Source of the DNA: Riptortus pedestris
Lineage: Eukaryota; Arthropoda; Insecta; Hemiptera; Alydidae
DNA length: 64,000 nucleotides
Reading direction: 5' to 3'
Assembly: GCA_019009955.1 (NCBI GenBank)
Contig: CM032233.1
Span: forward strand, 120,375,501 to 120,439,500
Shown: positions 11,167-22,171 of the stretch, piece after piece
Layout of the letters: every line of letters starts with the position of its first letter
Numbering within the stretch: the first letter of the stretch is position 1
Notes under the pieces: model-generated
Told to the model about the DNA's origin: nothing
The model's input: the letters and a program-made list of their open reading frames with translations, nothing else
Database searches by the model: none
Made by a program: the position numbers and the translations under genes

Positions 11167-12835
11167 TCGATTGGAAGGAAATAGCAATTTTAATTTCTGG
11201 GAGTCCATTACATTTGTGAAAACTAATAAAAGTCCCTATTTGTCCGTCTGTCCATTTTTTACAATCCTTGCATTTTTTTGCCATGTATATATTCAGCAAG
11301 TCAGACCTACATTTGCACATAGTAATTATTGATCGTTAATTGATGGTCACTTCAGCAAAACTCGTGCTACCCGTAAATCGGGGGCAAAAATGTGGAAACG
11401 GAGCTTACAGGCTTTATTTTATCGTCGACCCCTATTTTATAATAAATCCAAGAATGCTCGTTTGTAAAATATATTTATGAATTCAATAGCCAAATGACTA
11501 AGATATTGACGACTTAAGTTTGACCACTCCTCCGAATATCACCCCCCCCCCTATTGGAGATGATGAAGTTTTGAAGCATTGAGATAAATATATTTAAATT
11601 CCTTTTTTATTTTTATTATTTTTTTCTAAACTGATAAAAATTACACATCATCTCTTATCCGCTTTTTATCATTTCAGAAAAGAAAATTTTTTTTAATTTA
11701 ATCTCGAAAATACAAGGTAATATACGCTCTGGAGGTTATGAAATGCCCAGGCTAACGCCCTCATATACTCTCCTCCCACGAACTCACGCCCCTTGTAAAG
11801 TATTAACTGTACCTTGCATGAAATTTGTATGTTTTACTTTGCCTAATTTGATATTGTCACAATATGGTTTTGAAGGTTTTGTGGAAAATGTTTAATCAAT
11901 TTCTTTTTTTGTGATATTTACCTTCTGTAAACACTAAAGCAGCCGACCCTCAAACTTGCGTTCATTTCAACTCAATACTATGCAAATTTGATATATAAAA
12001 ATGTAGTTCTCTGCTGCAATAAAAAACAAGAATTTCCTCTGTCATATGATAAATAATTTCTCTTAAAAAATAAATTTTTTAAAAGTGGATTTGTTCTTTC
12101 TACTATGTGTTGAATTAAAATTTTAAATGTTGTACAGTATGAGGGAAAATATTTAATGGCTTGTGTGAAATGAAAAGTTGCTGGGAATGAGCCATCAGTG
12201 TTTATCCATCACCCAATGGTTTGCATTATAAATTAACCTTAAAACTTTTCATACATGCAAACAGTTTCATTAAAGTTAGACACACTTTAACTACACAATG
12301 AGTTTAATTAATTATTTTTAATAGATTATTCATATACTTCTACTCATTTTCCTTAAAAAACTTTAAAGCTCATTAATATACTTGTTAGAAGATAGGTTTA
12401 TGCAAATGGATCACTCAATATTCAAGAGGAGTAGATATTTTTGGATCAACAAGTGTAGAAATGAGTAATAAAGGTTTTCAGTGGCAGATTCAACCCTTAC
12501 TCTTTTAAATTATTTATTTATTTATTCTTGCTAGGTGTCGGCATTTTTTTCGTTGCAAAAAATTACTAAATACATTTGGACCCACGGCATTCTCTTTGCT
12601 AAACTCTATTACCGGTCATCCTAAATGTGAATAAACTTGATTTGAATATGTTGAAGGTGAGTAATCTTATTTTCTGCAAGAGAAAAAAAAATCGTGACCT
12701 ATTTTATCCTCAAAGACTCATAATTTTTTTTTGACCAAAGTCACCAGGGAGTATTGTACTTGTTTTACCATTATTATCGAACGCGATGATCGCGACTTCT
12801 TAAAAATTATATCAGTTTCTCAGAGTTATGTAATT
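11167..12835. other. No gene recognised
   Basis: About 1.7 kb of AT-rich sequence. I see no long ORF, RNA gene, inverted-repeat ends or match to other repeats in the window. A short C-run (11542-11551) recalls the HINE long form but has no supporting context. Confidence 0.45.
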
Positions 12836-12934
12836 TTAGCAGATTTCCCATGAGGGAAATCAGATATTGAAAAATTTCTTCAAATGTCCATCGATCCTTT
12901 CCAGGAGATGACGAAAATGAGGTCCGTTCAAAAT

Positions 12935-12972
<38 letters not shown>

Positions 12973-13733
12973 GGTAGATATATACATTTGCCTGTTAACG
13001 CTCTAGCGGTCGCAAATTTTGTTTGATAGTTACCAAACTCAATATCTAATCATTTTATGTAAAAATAAAGGTCAAGTTTGTTAATGGGTGAAATCGGACC
13101 AGTGGGAGAGAATTTTGAAAATTCGAAATATCTCCGTTACTTTACGTTGGATCGAAAAATAGTATAGAATCCATCTTATTGCAAATTAAATGATCTATAA
13201 ATGTTGGTCTATACATATATTCTGTATCATGAATATTAACTGAGATATTTGGATTTTATAGTTTTCCGCTTTCAGTAAACCCCACCTCTACTCATTTTAT
13301 ATTAATAATAAGCTGTTATATCATGAACCACTTTATTACAAGGTTAAATAAGGAATATTGTTTTCATTGAACTTTTACTCCGTGAGATATGTGCAAATAC
13401 GTTCTGTTGTAATTGAGTAATTGAGTTTAAAATTATTCTGTTTCATTACAAATTACAGCATTAGCTATAGTAAATAGTTTCCAATAAAATTATTGTTTTA
13501 TATTCAGATATATTTCATTAATGGTTTTTCATTCCGGTCTAGAATTCAGGTTGGCTTGTTTGTTTACAATTCAGACGCTTTCCGTTGTAGAGTTATTACT
13601 GAAATATTTCTCATTTCCGTTTGTATTTATTCACTTAATACTTGCGGTGGTGTTACCTGTATGTATATTTATCTATTGTAAACCTTCGCTTGGGAGGTCT
13701 GCTTAGTTTACGCAGCCCCTGCGTGACACTTTT
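12836..13733 (+). mobile_element. HINE family, complete long-form copy with TG cassette
   Basis: It starts TTAGCAGATTTCCC with the palindrome mutated to CATGAGGG. At the microsatellite position it carries (TG)n (12940-12967) and a short GATA/TA run, not pure (TA)n. The core, the long extension (TTTCCGCTTTCAGTAAAC, TTTACTCCGTGAGATATG, TTACAGCATTAGCTATAG) and the 3' end GCTTAGTTTACGCAGCCCC-TGCGTGAC-ACTTTT follow. The 3' subterminal repeat is degraded to GGGAGGTCTGCT. No coding capacity. Confidence 0.87.
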
Positions 13734-13777
13734 ACTTATTTAAGCAAACATATAAATTAACATTTATTTATATTTAA

Positions 13778-14377
13778 CACTCTTACCGAAACATGAATTC
13801 CGTGACGTAAACCGAATCATCCGGTCGCACAGACCGGGAAGGGTTAATAGTAATTCCCATCAACAAATTCGTTATTTTTATTTATTGTTTGAATAACTTG
13901 TATCAAATTTAATCTATTATTGTCAATTTTAACCCTTTCATTGAAATCACTGTCATCCGTACGATATATAGATCGTGACGATGAGCGTTTTATTGGTCCA
14001 TGGCTCGTTGAAGGCTCCGTAGCAAATCATATACTATGTAAAACACACAAGAAAAGAATACAATCAAACAGTGTTACAAGCTATAATGAAAGGTACACCA
14101 CATCACGACATATGTAAACTGAATTACCCCGTATCTTAGAACAGCAATACATAGGCTGTTAACCGAAACAAGAGGTACACGAGACCGGAGCAAAACGAGC
14201 AATAGCTAGTCAAGGTTGAATGCCGTTGACAAACTAACCCAAAACACTTTCTGTGTGTAGAGGAAGGAAAGACTCACAGCTAATGAGGTGGAGAGCCCAC
14301 CAATATTAGCAGGTCTACCAATACATGAAATATGAAAATCTCTACCGGCCTCTCAGACCGGTGTTTCGGTAAAAGTG
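13778..14377. mobile_element. piggyBac-type MITE (PB-4) at a TTAA target
   Basis: Flanked by TTAA at 13774-13777 and 14378-14381. Terminal inverted repeats are CACTCTTACCGAAACA (left) and CACTTTTACCGAAACA (right, reverse-complemented), with one mismatch. Each end carries a subterminal palindrome: CCGGTC-GCACA-GACCGG near 13829-13845, and CCGG...CCGG near 14345-14361. It is 600 bp. The 65-codon frame at 13920-14117 resembles no transposase, so the element is non-autonomous. Class is from TTAA target and TIR structure. Confidence 0.8.
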
Positions 14378-14381
14378 TTAA

Positions 14382-14837
14382 GAATTCTAGAGGCCTAAGC
14401 AATATATAATAAAGTATTTTTGAAAAATGGTAACAATATAGACTTGTAAAAAGACAATAAACATTGCTGAGTCAAGGAATTAAAATATTGCATATCATTC
14501 ATACCTGTATATCTTGGTAGAGAATAGACAAGTTGAAGCGCTGACTAGTTAGAAGGGAATTCTCCTAATTAGAGTCGGTTCGTCACTCAAGCAAATAGTT
14601 AATTACTTGGCAGCGTTAAGACTACTTACTCACCTGCAAAGAAGAATTAAATGAGAATATGTCTAGATGATTAAAAAAAATAATAGAGGCATTAATTCTT
14701 CAAATTCCAGCATGGCATGTATACAAATTTCAAAAACAATTACTGGTATATTTATACAAATGAACTATCAAATTAATATCAACAATAATGAACGATCAAA
14801 TAATCTTCCCCAAAGTCCGTCTCCTTACCTGCCTTAT
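14382..14837. other. No gene recognised
   Basis: About 460 bp of AT-rich sequence between PB-4 and the hammerhead-bearing element, with no ORF or repeat boundary that I can identify. Confidence 0.45.
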
Positions 14838-14851
14838 TTAACGTAATTATT

Positions 14852-15026
14852 CTTAGTTGGTATTCTGGCAGGTGGAAGTGACTTCTAAAGTAGGTAGGAT
14901 GAAAAAATTGGCTACCCTTCCACTATAACAATTTATTAAAGCGGCAGAGCGCTTTCGATGCTGTGCATCATCGTCAGTGCCGTGTGACAGTGTGCCAGTA
15001 GGTCATCTTTTTTCATCCTACCTACA
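14852..15026 (-). mobile_element. Short Penelope-derived element flanked by a 14-bp duplication
   Basis: A 175-bp insert lies between perfect direct repeats TTAACGTAATTATT (14838-14851 and 15027-15040). It contains an inverted repeat, GTAGGTAGGATGAAAAAA (14890-14907) against its complement at 15008-15025, and a hammerhead-ribozyme-like core between. Terminal repeats with hammerhead motifs are known from Penelope-like elements. I infer a non-autonomous or severely truncated relative of that class. Confidence 0.7.
14942..14982 (-). ncRNA. Hammerhead ribozyme-like motif
   Basis: Read on the minus strand: CGGCA (stem I), CUGACGA (conserved core, fits CUGANGA), U, GAUGC-ACA-GCAUC (stem II with 3-nt loop), GAAA (conserved core), GCGC (short palindromic stem III), UC (cleavage context), UGCCG (stem I, pairs with CGGCA). 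All core elements are present in order. The very short stem III matches the Penelope-associated type, thought to act as a dimer. Activity is not shown by the sequence alone. Confidence 0.72.
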
Positions 15027-15040
15027 TTAACGTAATTATT

Positions 15041-15358
15041 TCCAATTTAGTTAATATAATATAAATATCCTTTCTGTTGACAATGATGCTAAGGGAGCAG
15101 CTTATGTTAAACTTTATTATGGTATAAATGGAAATTAACAATTCTGGTGGACGCTTTTAGAATATTGGTTGACATTTTTCTTATTTCTTCAGTCTTTATG
15201 TCAAGGTCCTGAGAATATTCTGCATTCGACTTGGGCATAACTCCTCTTGATCCAAACAGTAACCCTTTAACTGTCCAATTTTCTACATTGTATTTCTCTT
15301 TAAAATATGGACAGCATTGGATGTAGTTGCCTATTTTTTTCTGAATTTACTTCTGCTT

Positions 15359-15391
<33 letters not shown>

Positions 15392-15466
15392 CTTTTTTCG
15401 AAGCGAACAGTTGGATCAATAATTATACGCTTATCTTATTTTCTTTAAATGGTAACAATGTCGGCT
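15041..15466. other. No gene recognised; long poly(T) run
   Basis: AT-rich sequence with a 28-nt T run at 15360-15387. The frame at 15307-15495 reads through this run and is not credible as a gene. Confidence 0.45.
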
Positions 15467-15492
15467 CTGCACTGGAATGGCTCAATAGACGT

Positions 15493-15546
<54 letters not shown>

Positions 15547-15572
15547 AAGTTTATTGAGCCATTCCAGTGCAG
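15467..15572. repeat. Long palindrome enclosing a (TA)n array
   Basis: CTGCACTGGAATGGCTCAATA (15467-15487) is matched base for base by its reverse complement at 15552-15572. The interior is a (TA)n tract bounded by TTGATA and TATCAA, which extends the self-complementarity. The unit can form a hairpin or cruciform of about 100 nt. It may be a foldback MITE or an inverted duplication across a microsatellite. Confidence 0.85.
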
Positions 15573-15674
15573 AAAAATAATAATTTCTTGACAAAAACAT
15601 TAATTTTATCCCCAACGCTTTTTGAGTCTTCCAAACTCTTTCCCAAGGGGTTGTTTCTTTACAAATTTAGATAA

Positions 15675-15840
15675 TATAATTTTGAACGCACCTCATTTTC
15701 GTCATCTCCTGGGTAGGATCGATGGGCATTTTTCGAAAATTGCGTTATGAGTACAGCCTTAATAGCTGATTGTTTTATACTTACACCGGAGGTTATACTG
15801 ACACCTCAATAACTTATTTCCCTTAAGGGAAATCTTCTAA
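15675..15840 (-). mobile_element. HINE family, 5'-end fragment
   Basis: From the minus strand: AGAAGATTTCCCTTAAGGG, then a diverged or partly duplicated TTGAGG segment, then GCGTTATGAGTACAGCC to GAGGTGCGTTCAAAAT. It stops where the microsatellite would begin, so only the 5' module remains. Confidence 0.75.
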
Positions 15841-16184
15841 AATCACAAACAGTTCTTAATTGTGGGGGTTGTTTGATGGATAACGAGCCACCATTCTAGT
15901 CCGACGGGCGAGGATTGCAGTTTAGTTACAATACTGCAGTTAATGTGCTTTCAGGTGGGACAAATATATGGTTCCCTTGTGCACATTCAGCATCGCGAGG
16001 CAATTCATTGGCTACTTGAATAAAGAAGGCCTTTTTACTACATAATTCCAATGCAATACGGCAGGAAGCATTAAGCTGATGTCTTGCCCAGGGGCACGCC
16101 CTTCCATGGGGGTTTTGAGGCAAAGATTTTGGTATATTTGTTAGAGACAAGTAACTATTTCTTTGTAATAAGTATTCTAATAGG
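15841..16184. other. Unassigned sequence with a 74-codon open frame
   Basis: The minus-strand frame 16150-15926 encodes 74 residues of non-repetitive composition with several Cys and Arg residues. I do not recognise it. Base composition is less AT-biased than its surroundings, so a decayed exon or transposon fragment is possible. No splice or promoter context supports a gene. Confidence 0.35.
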
Positions 16185-16258
16185 TGGTGTAGTATTACCA
16201 GTATGTAGATTTATCTATTATAGCTAAGGTAAGGCTTCGCTCGGGAAATCATTAGAGC
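16185..16258 (+). mobile_element. HINE/Helitron chimeric fragment
   Basis: The first part (GGTGGTGTAGTATTACCAG, ATTTATCTATTATA) is HINE 3'-region sequence. It changes at about 16222 into TAGCTAAGGTAAGGCTTCGCTCGGGAA, which resembles the reversed Helitron 3' end at 44877. This looks like a fusion at a TA-rich point or an insertion into a HINE followed by loss. Confidence 0.6.
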
Positions 16259-16489
16259 CAGAATATTGAGAGTATTTTTAAAGCAATGCTTCAATGTGTA
16301 CAATTATACTTCCCGTCTAGGCCTACTATTTTTGCATAGGTGCCAGGTAACTGTAGGGGACTTAAATAAAAGTTATTTAAAATAACAAACTAAAAACCTT
16401 CTGTAATGTGCATGAGATAACAGGCTTCTAGGATAACCTCCCCCCCCCCCACCCACTTTTAGTCCTTACAAATGCTAACAGCTAATTTT
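16259..16489. other. Unassigned stretch with C-run
   Basis: No ORF. A C-run at 16439-16450 with CACCCACTTTTAGTCCTTAC loosely resembles the HINE long-form extension, but alignment is too weak to call. Confidence 0.4.
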
Positions 16490-17520
16490 CAGGGAGGAGT
16501 GGACGCTAATTCACTTACCAAGTTTTGTTTAATTAGGTTCTTTTTGCACCCAATAAAATTGTTTATTTCCGCTATAGATTTTAGCGTATATCTCTTTAAT
16601 AATTCGGTATACGAAAAAAGTATATTTAACAAAAGTTACTTTAAATAACACAATAAGCAACGTATGTTACGTGCATCTGTTGAAAATCCATAGGGTAACG
16701 TAATATAGAAATTTTTCATATCAGGCCTCACTCATAACCCCCACTCCCGTTAGGACCTAACAATTTTAATACAGCTTATAGCCATGGAAGAATTAACGCT
16801 AATTTACATACCGAGCTTAGTTGAGTTCGGTGCAATGGTTAGTGCCCAACGAAATTGTGTGGCTTTAGTTTTAGTGTATATCTCGTTTATACTTTGTTAT
16901 AAGTCAAAAGTGAATATAACAAAAGTTATTTCAAATAAAAAGATAAACTACTTTTATCATGTGCATATTTCCAGAAAACCAATAGAAAACGAAATACCCC
17001 TATTTTTAATTTCAGGCCTCCCTAACAACCCCCACTCCTGCCCGTCCCTAGAAATGTTGGTATGGCTTATTATAATGAAGCCGTTAGTGCTAATACACAT
17101 ACCGAGTTTTATTGAGTTCAGTTTAGTCGTTTGTGCCAAATGAAATTGTTGACTCTCGCTATAGGTTTTAGCATATATCTCGTTAATAATTCTGTATAAA
17201 AAAAAGTGTATATAACAAAAGTTACTCTAAATAACACAATAAGCATCGTATGTTACATGCATCTGTTGAAAAACTTTAGGGTAACGTAATATCCCAATTG
17301 TTCATTTCAGGCCTATCTCATAACCACCTTTTGATATGTGCGTATTTGAAGAAAAACCGATAGGAAACGAGATATTGCTATTTTTAATTTCAGGCCTCCC
17401 TTATAACTCTCACTCCTGTTCGTCTCAAAGAATATTAGTATAGCCTCAAGTCTAAGTTGGGCTAGTAGTAATATACATACCAAGTTTCATAAAATTCGGT
17501 TCAGCCGTTTATGCCTAAAA
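16490..17520 (-). mobile_element. Helitron family, partial copy with internal tandem modules
   Basis: Plus-strand sequence is the reverse of the element. About 300-bp modules repeat, each with CGTTTCCTATTGGTTTTT-type, ACAGGAGTGGGGGTTATAA-type and ACAAAAGTT-type words (as complements). The last module closes with the CATAAAATTCGGTTCAGCC segment near 17490-17510. The 3' hairpin-CTAG end is absent here. The frames at 16784-17143 follow the repeated modules in several family copies but resemble no known protein. Confidence 0.75.
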
Positions 17521-17524
17521 AGTA

Positions 17525-17590
17525 TAAATATATTGAAACTTCACGAGGGCAATCTGCTTAGTTAGCACCTGCGTGACGGACTTTTTTTGG
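17525..17590 (+). mobile_element. HINE family, 3' terminal fragment
   Basis: AAACTTCACGAGGGCAATCTGCTTAGTTAG, a shortened hairpin region, and CCTGCGTGACGGACTTTTTTT. Only the last 60 bp of the family remain, directly joined to the Helitron piece. Confidence 0.8.
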
Positions 17591-18195
17591 GCCAATCTAT
17601 TTTGGAGTACTTTTTTGATTCAAATTCCATTCATCGATATATTAGAATTTATTATTTTTTCTTTCATTTTTCTCTAAGCATTGCATATATTCCAACCAAA
17701 TATATGAACAAGTGTTTGCTTATGAAGCGGTACTAGCTCATAGGCAAAGAAATTAAGCTCCAATAACCTATTATATAATTCAAGCACTAGAAATTTAATC
17801 TTCATACTGGTTTCATTTACTAACGATTATCAAGAAAGCAACATCATATTCAATCTAGGTTATTAAAGACAGTTGGCTGGATAATGGCTCTAAGCAGATC
17901 ATGGTAATAGGTAATTACCATAGGCTCATATTCTAGAGCATGCATGATCGATGACCAGGCACCCCGGCTCCCATAACATAACAGCCACCATCCGATGTCA
18001 CTGCTTCATCGTTACATTGATCCAGTTCAAGACATAATTACTTCAGAAACTAAAATATCTTTGATCCATTTTTAAGTGTTTTAAAAATGGAAAATATAAC
18101 TAACACTCTACGTTTAATTTACGGCGTTGTAAGTTAAAGTTGTAAACTATTAATAAAAGTATGTCCTGGTTGTGAAATGATAATAAATGACTGAT
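17591..18195. other. No gene recognised
   Basis: About 600 bp of AT-rich sequence with no convincing ORF, RNA gene or repeat boundary. Confidence 0.45.
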
Positions 18196-18310
18196 AAAAA
18201 AAAGTCCGTCACGCAGGGGCTGCGTAAACTAAGCAGATTTCCCACGCGAAGGTTTACAATGGATAAATATAAATACAGGTAACACCACCGTGAATATTAA
18301 ATACATATTC
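18196..18310 (-). mobile_element. HINE family, 3' terminal fragment
   Basis: AAAAAAAGTCCGTCACGCAGGGGCTGCG with the intact hairpin, then TAAACTAAGCAGATTTCCCACG and ACCACCGTGAATATTAA. It is the 3' end of the long form on the minus strand. Sequence after about 18310 no longer matches. Confidence 0.85.
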
Positions 18311-18679
18311 CTACAACCTAATACCAAGTATCGGGACGCATGCGCTTTGAAACAACGGCACAGAACACCGGTGCATTTTCTCATGCATCTCACGGTGGAA
18401 CCTTACTTGGGAATGACGAGTTGAGCCCGGTAGAGAGATTGTTTCAAGTGTTACTAAATCATAAAAACCGCGCCAATTTTAAACCACAGACAACTTGATA
18501 CGGGGTGCCTCATTTGATTGCCAATAATAAACCTACATAATCATGCATAAATAAAAATATTTTAATTAGTAAAAATAACGAACATTTTAATACATTGGGA
18601 ACACTCAGATTTTAATATTGTTGCGAAAAACTGCGTACTTGAAAAATGACTCAAGAATTAATCAAGTGTTTTAGAAGTA
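18311..18679. other. No gene recognised
   Basis: Mixed-composition sequence without ORF or repeat match. It contains some CG-bearing segments (AAACAACGGCACAGAACACCGG) that differ from the AT-rich surroundings. Confidence 0.4.
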
Positions 18680-19165
18680 CGAAGTAAATGTAAGAGTGAT
18701 GTCGCCAGGAACTTTTTAGGTGAAGCCAGTCTGGGACCTAGACCAGTCAAGACTTTTTCTTAGAACTTACTGCCCGGTTATACAATGGCCCAGCTCGCCC
18801 GACAGTTAGTTAGTTCTCAGTTTTCTTACTAGTGAAGGACAATCGTTCAGTGCAGCTTTAGTGAATAGTGCTTTTCAGTTTCAGTACAGTGCAGTGTTTC
18901 TTTGTGAAGACCAATGTAGTGCCATATTTGTGTGAAGATCAGTGCAGTGCCATGTTTTATTTCAGGCAACTGTACTGTGCGTGTGTGAGAAGTGAAGTTA
19001 TCTGTGCATATTGTGACTAGTAGGGAAGGATAATTTACCAAGTGTGCAGTGCATCGTTAAATAAATTGTAGAGTGATAAAAACGCCAAAGTTTGTGAGTT
19101 TTGCTATCCAAAAGAACCCTAATAATCAAGGACTATTAATTTTGCAATAAACGTAACAATATTTA
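18680..19165 (+). promoter_or_regulatory. Candidate LTR or promoter-plus-5'UTR segment
   Basis: This contains TGATGTCGCCAGGAAC, then GGTTATACAATGGCCCAGC, CAGTTAGTTAGTTCTCAGTT (initiator-like TCAGT), and a series of GTGCAGTG/GTGTGAAGA words, including two imperfect 28-30 bp repeats at about 18900-18955. AATAAACG near 19146 could be a polyadenylation signal. The layout fits a solo LTR or a transcribed 5' region, but I see no matching second LTR, primer-binding site or ORF. Low confidence. Confidence 0.3.
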
Positions 19166-20694
19166 AGTTGTTGAAATGGACAATGATATTCAAATTTATT
19201 AGACCATCGACATACTCTGGTCGGTTTCTCTTGAAGAAGTCAAAAATTATGTCGTTTCTTTCGATATACATGTGCAAAATAATATTGCCTGTGAAGAGAA
19301 AGAGTTTTTTAAACAAAGAAATATATAAAGTTCGTTCAGCAGGATCTTGGAAAACTAAGCAGATTTTTCACACCCTGTAATGGCACAGCGATGACGTCAT
19401 CTCATTATATTCTCTATTTCTACATATGTTTAGGAGAATGCTATTCGACAATAAATGGAGGAAATGTATCACTAATATTCAGCCCTTCAACCGCTCATCT
19501 TCCACCCTATCAATCATAGAATCATAACAGGATTGGTTATATAGCATGTTTCGGCTCAAAGTATAATAATGTATATTTTCCAAAGTTCACCCCCTCTCGA
19601 AACTTTTCCATTCCGATTTTTTTACATTAATTCTTGTGGTAGTTAAACAAATGTAAAGCCCGGTGATCCACAAGACTCTGGAGCTGAACGTTATGGCACA
19701 ACATCAAACATAACAGACAACTCCCAAACTCTAAGTCTAAATCAAAATAATCTAAAAACATCGAAACCGCTATTGAAAAAGGAATTTTACAGCTATGAGG
19801 GAAAGCAACAATTTTTTTGAACATTGTGGATTAAGGAAGAAAGGATAGATTTAAAAATATATATGGAAGACAAATCGATAGAGCACAATGCGAAATAATT
19901 ACATTTCATGACCCTATGATCCCAATAATGCATAGTGCACACTCACAGAAAATAGAAAATGTTTCATACTAAGTTCCTCAACTAACGAGGTAGCATAAAA
20001 TTCGGTATTACGTTAGGAAGCTAAAAACAAAACTGCTAATTTGTAAACAATGGGTGACCTTTATCACAGCTGAGTTAAATATGCAAATTTAATTCGTCTC
20101 CTGCGCTGAGTAAAAGTTTTCGAATGTCGTTCATAATTCAGAATTAATAGGCGCTCCGTATCAGATAATTTATCTAGCTCCACGTTTGGCATTTACAAAA
20201 GCGTTTCTAACAGCCACAAATCCCACATTTCTAAGCAAAACCTGAATGGCATAAACGTAGCTTAAATTTGCGTACTTACAAGAAAAGTATGAATATTAAA
20301 TTCGTCCGTGAGTTTTAAACATTCGTGTAAACTACCCCTTATTGCTATCTTTTTAAGAATTCTATGTAAATCGAACTTAACATTTAAGGAACTAGTCATA
20401 TAATAGTTTCATGTGAAAATCGCATAATTTTTAATGGTGGTTTGCTTAAGGCTAAAAATGCGAATAACTCCTCAAGAATTCGTTTTAGAATGAATATATA
20501 CAACAAGCATTGTAACAACTTACATTGTAAACAATACTGGTTACATTCTTTCAACAAAGAGCATGCTAACAGGGTTATGACCCCTCTCAACAGTTTGCTC
20601 CCGTTTCGGTAGTTAACAAGCTTTATTTACAAAAAATGAATAAATATCAATTAACTGAGCTATCGAATAAACCACAATTGTTAAGGTCATAACA
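19166..20694. other. No gene recognised
   Basis: About 1.5 kb of AT-rich DNA. Frames of 60-70 codons occur on both strands, but none shows a known domain, codon bias or splice context. A scrap GCAGATTTTTCACACCC (19358-19374) resembles a HINE terminal repeat and is too short to call. Confidence 0.45.
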
Positions 20695-21360
20695 GAAAAA
20701 AGTCCGAAACGCAAAGGCTGTTTAAGAAGGAAGTTTAATAATAAATATTCCTTCATACTGGTAACATAAAACCACCCAGAATATTAAGCGAATAATACAA
20801 ACGGTAATAGGAAAAATATCAGTCAATTTTAATAACCTCGCTACAAGAAGCGCCTGAAATGTGCAGGACTGCTAACCTCTCACCGGAAAGAAAAACAACT
20901 ACTGAAATATATCTGAATGTAATGTATTAATTTTATTGAAAATTATTTACAATATCTAGTACTGTAATTTATAATGAATCAGGATAATTTTTATCCCAAT
21001 CAATAAAATTTTAGTAGTCCAATAACTTAAGCGGGGGGGGGAGGGTCACCAGAACATATTAGCATGTATCTCGAATAAAAAAGGTCTCTTGAAAACAATA
21101 TTTAGTACTTAAGCTTCGAAGAATGCAGTTTATTATATAACAGAGTACTGTTTATATAACATGAGTAGAAGTGGGGGTTTGCTGAAGACTGAAAACTGAA
21201 AAATGCAAATATCTCCGTTAATATTCAAGATAAAGAATCTTGCTTTCCAAGAAATTGGCAAAGAATTTATTCGTTTTATAAATATTTGCCCAGTACCACT
21301 CCCAAACATATGAAAATTCAAGTCTTAGAAACTTCAAAATTAAGGAAAATTGAAATTTCG
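20695..21360 (-). mobile_element. HINE family, long-form 3' half
   Basis: From the 3' end: AAAAAAGTCCGAAACGC (degraded hairpin), ATACTGGTAACA..ACCACC, TAATCTATTTACAAT-type words, the G-run at 21032-21040, and the CAGAACATATTAGCATGTATC and GAGTAGAAGTGGGGGTTTGC blocks. It loses similarity after TCTCCGTTAATATTCAAGATAAAGAATC. The 5' half and microsatellite are absent. Confidence 0.8.
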
Positions 21361-21942
21361 TTGCCTACCCAGTCAATACTATAAATTAATCAAATGCGTA
21401 TCCCTTTTAAAAGAAATGTAGAGATAGTAACCATAATCAGAGACAGACAATTCGTCCGCTGGACGAAACTCAGCGTTTATCTTTCTTAAAGTTTACTGCA
21501 ATTTCGACAGGCCTATGGAACTAATCGCTAAAGAAAGCTTCTTCTAACAATACGAGAAACAATCCCGTTAGAAAGTAATTGCTTCATCTTACCGAGCTTC
21601 AGAAGTTTCCAAGGAAGAAACTTGTTATCTTACACTTGGAAAAAAACCCAGCTACATTCGTTTAAATTTCTTAAAAATAAATTAGATAGTAAACCAGTTA
21701 TGGCCTCACCCTAATATGTTTTTATCAAAAATCGTTTACAAAAAGAAATACTGGCAAATGGCAAAGCAAGTGGACTGACACTGAATTGAGAGCCGAACAT
21801 TAAAAGCCTTAATACCAAAAATGATCAATATTATGTCATCAGATTTGGAATGGACCGAAATGGCTCTCGCCCTGTGACAAAATAACTATTCAAACCTTCA
21901 GACACCTCCGTTATGACTAATCAACTGTAGACAAGCCCTTAG
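21361..21942. other. No gene recognised
   Basis: Moderately AT-rich sequence without ORF, RNA gene or repeat ends. It forms the left flank of the SINE insertion. Confidence 0.45.
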
Positions 21943-21956
21943 AATGAATATACAAT

Positions 21957-22171
21957 TGGGGCTCAGTTTGGCCGTGTGAGTCAAGGCGTTGGTCTTAATT
22001 TCGCCTGGTAGACCTAGAATGGCGGGTTCCAATTCCGCCCTGGGCAGTAGAAATTTTTATTTTTAAATAAACTCCTTTGTCCCACCTTGGCTAGAAAAGG
22101 GTGGTTCCCTGTAGATAACCCGTCCCGATTAGCCATAGTAGCATAAAGTGGAAGTAAATAATAATAAAAAA
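21957..22171 (+). repeat. tRNA-derived SINE with 14-bp target-site duplication
   Basis: The head resembles a class II tRNA: GGCCGTGTGAGTCAAGGCG as A-box region and GCGGGTTCCAATTCCGCCC as B-box arm, with GTTGGTCTTAA in the anticodon-arm position. The tRNA-unrelated body has a CCACCTTGGCTAGAAAAGGG hairpin and ends AAGTAAATAATAATAAAAAAA. Perfect duplications AATGAATATACAAT flank it (21943-21956 and 22172-22185), which proves retroposition. Parent tRNA is perhaps Leu or Ser; that is a guess. Confidence 0.9.
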
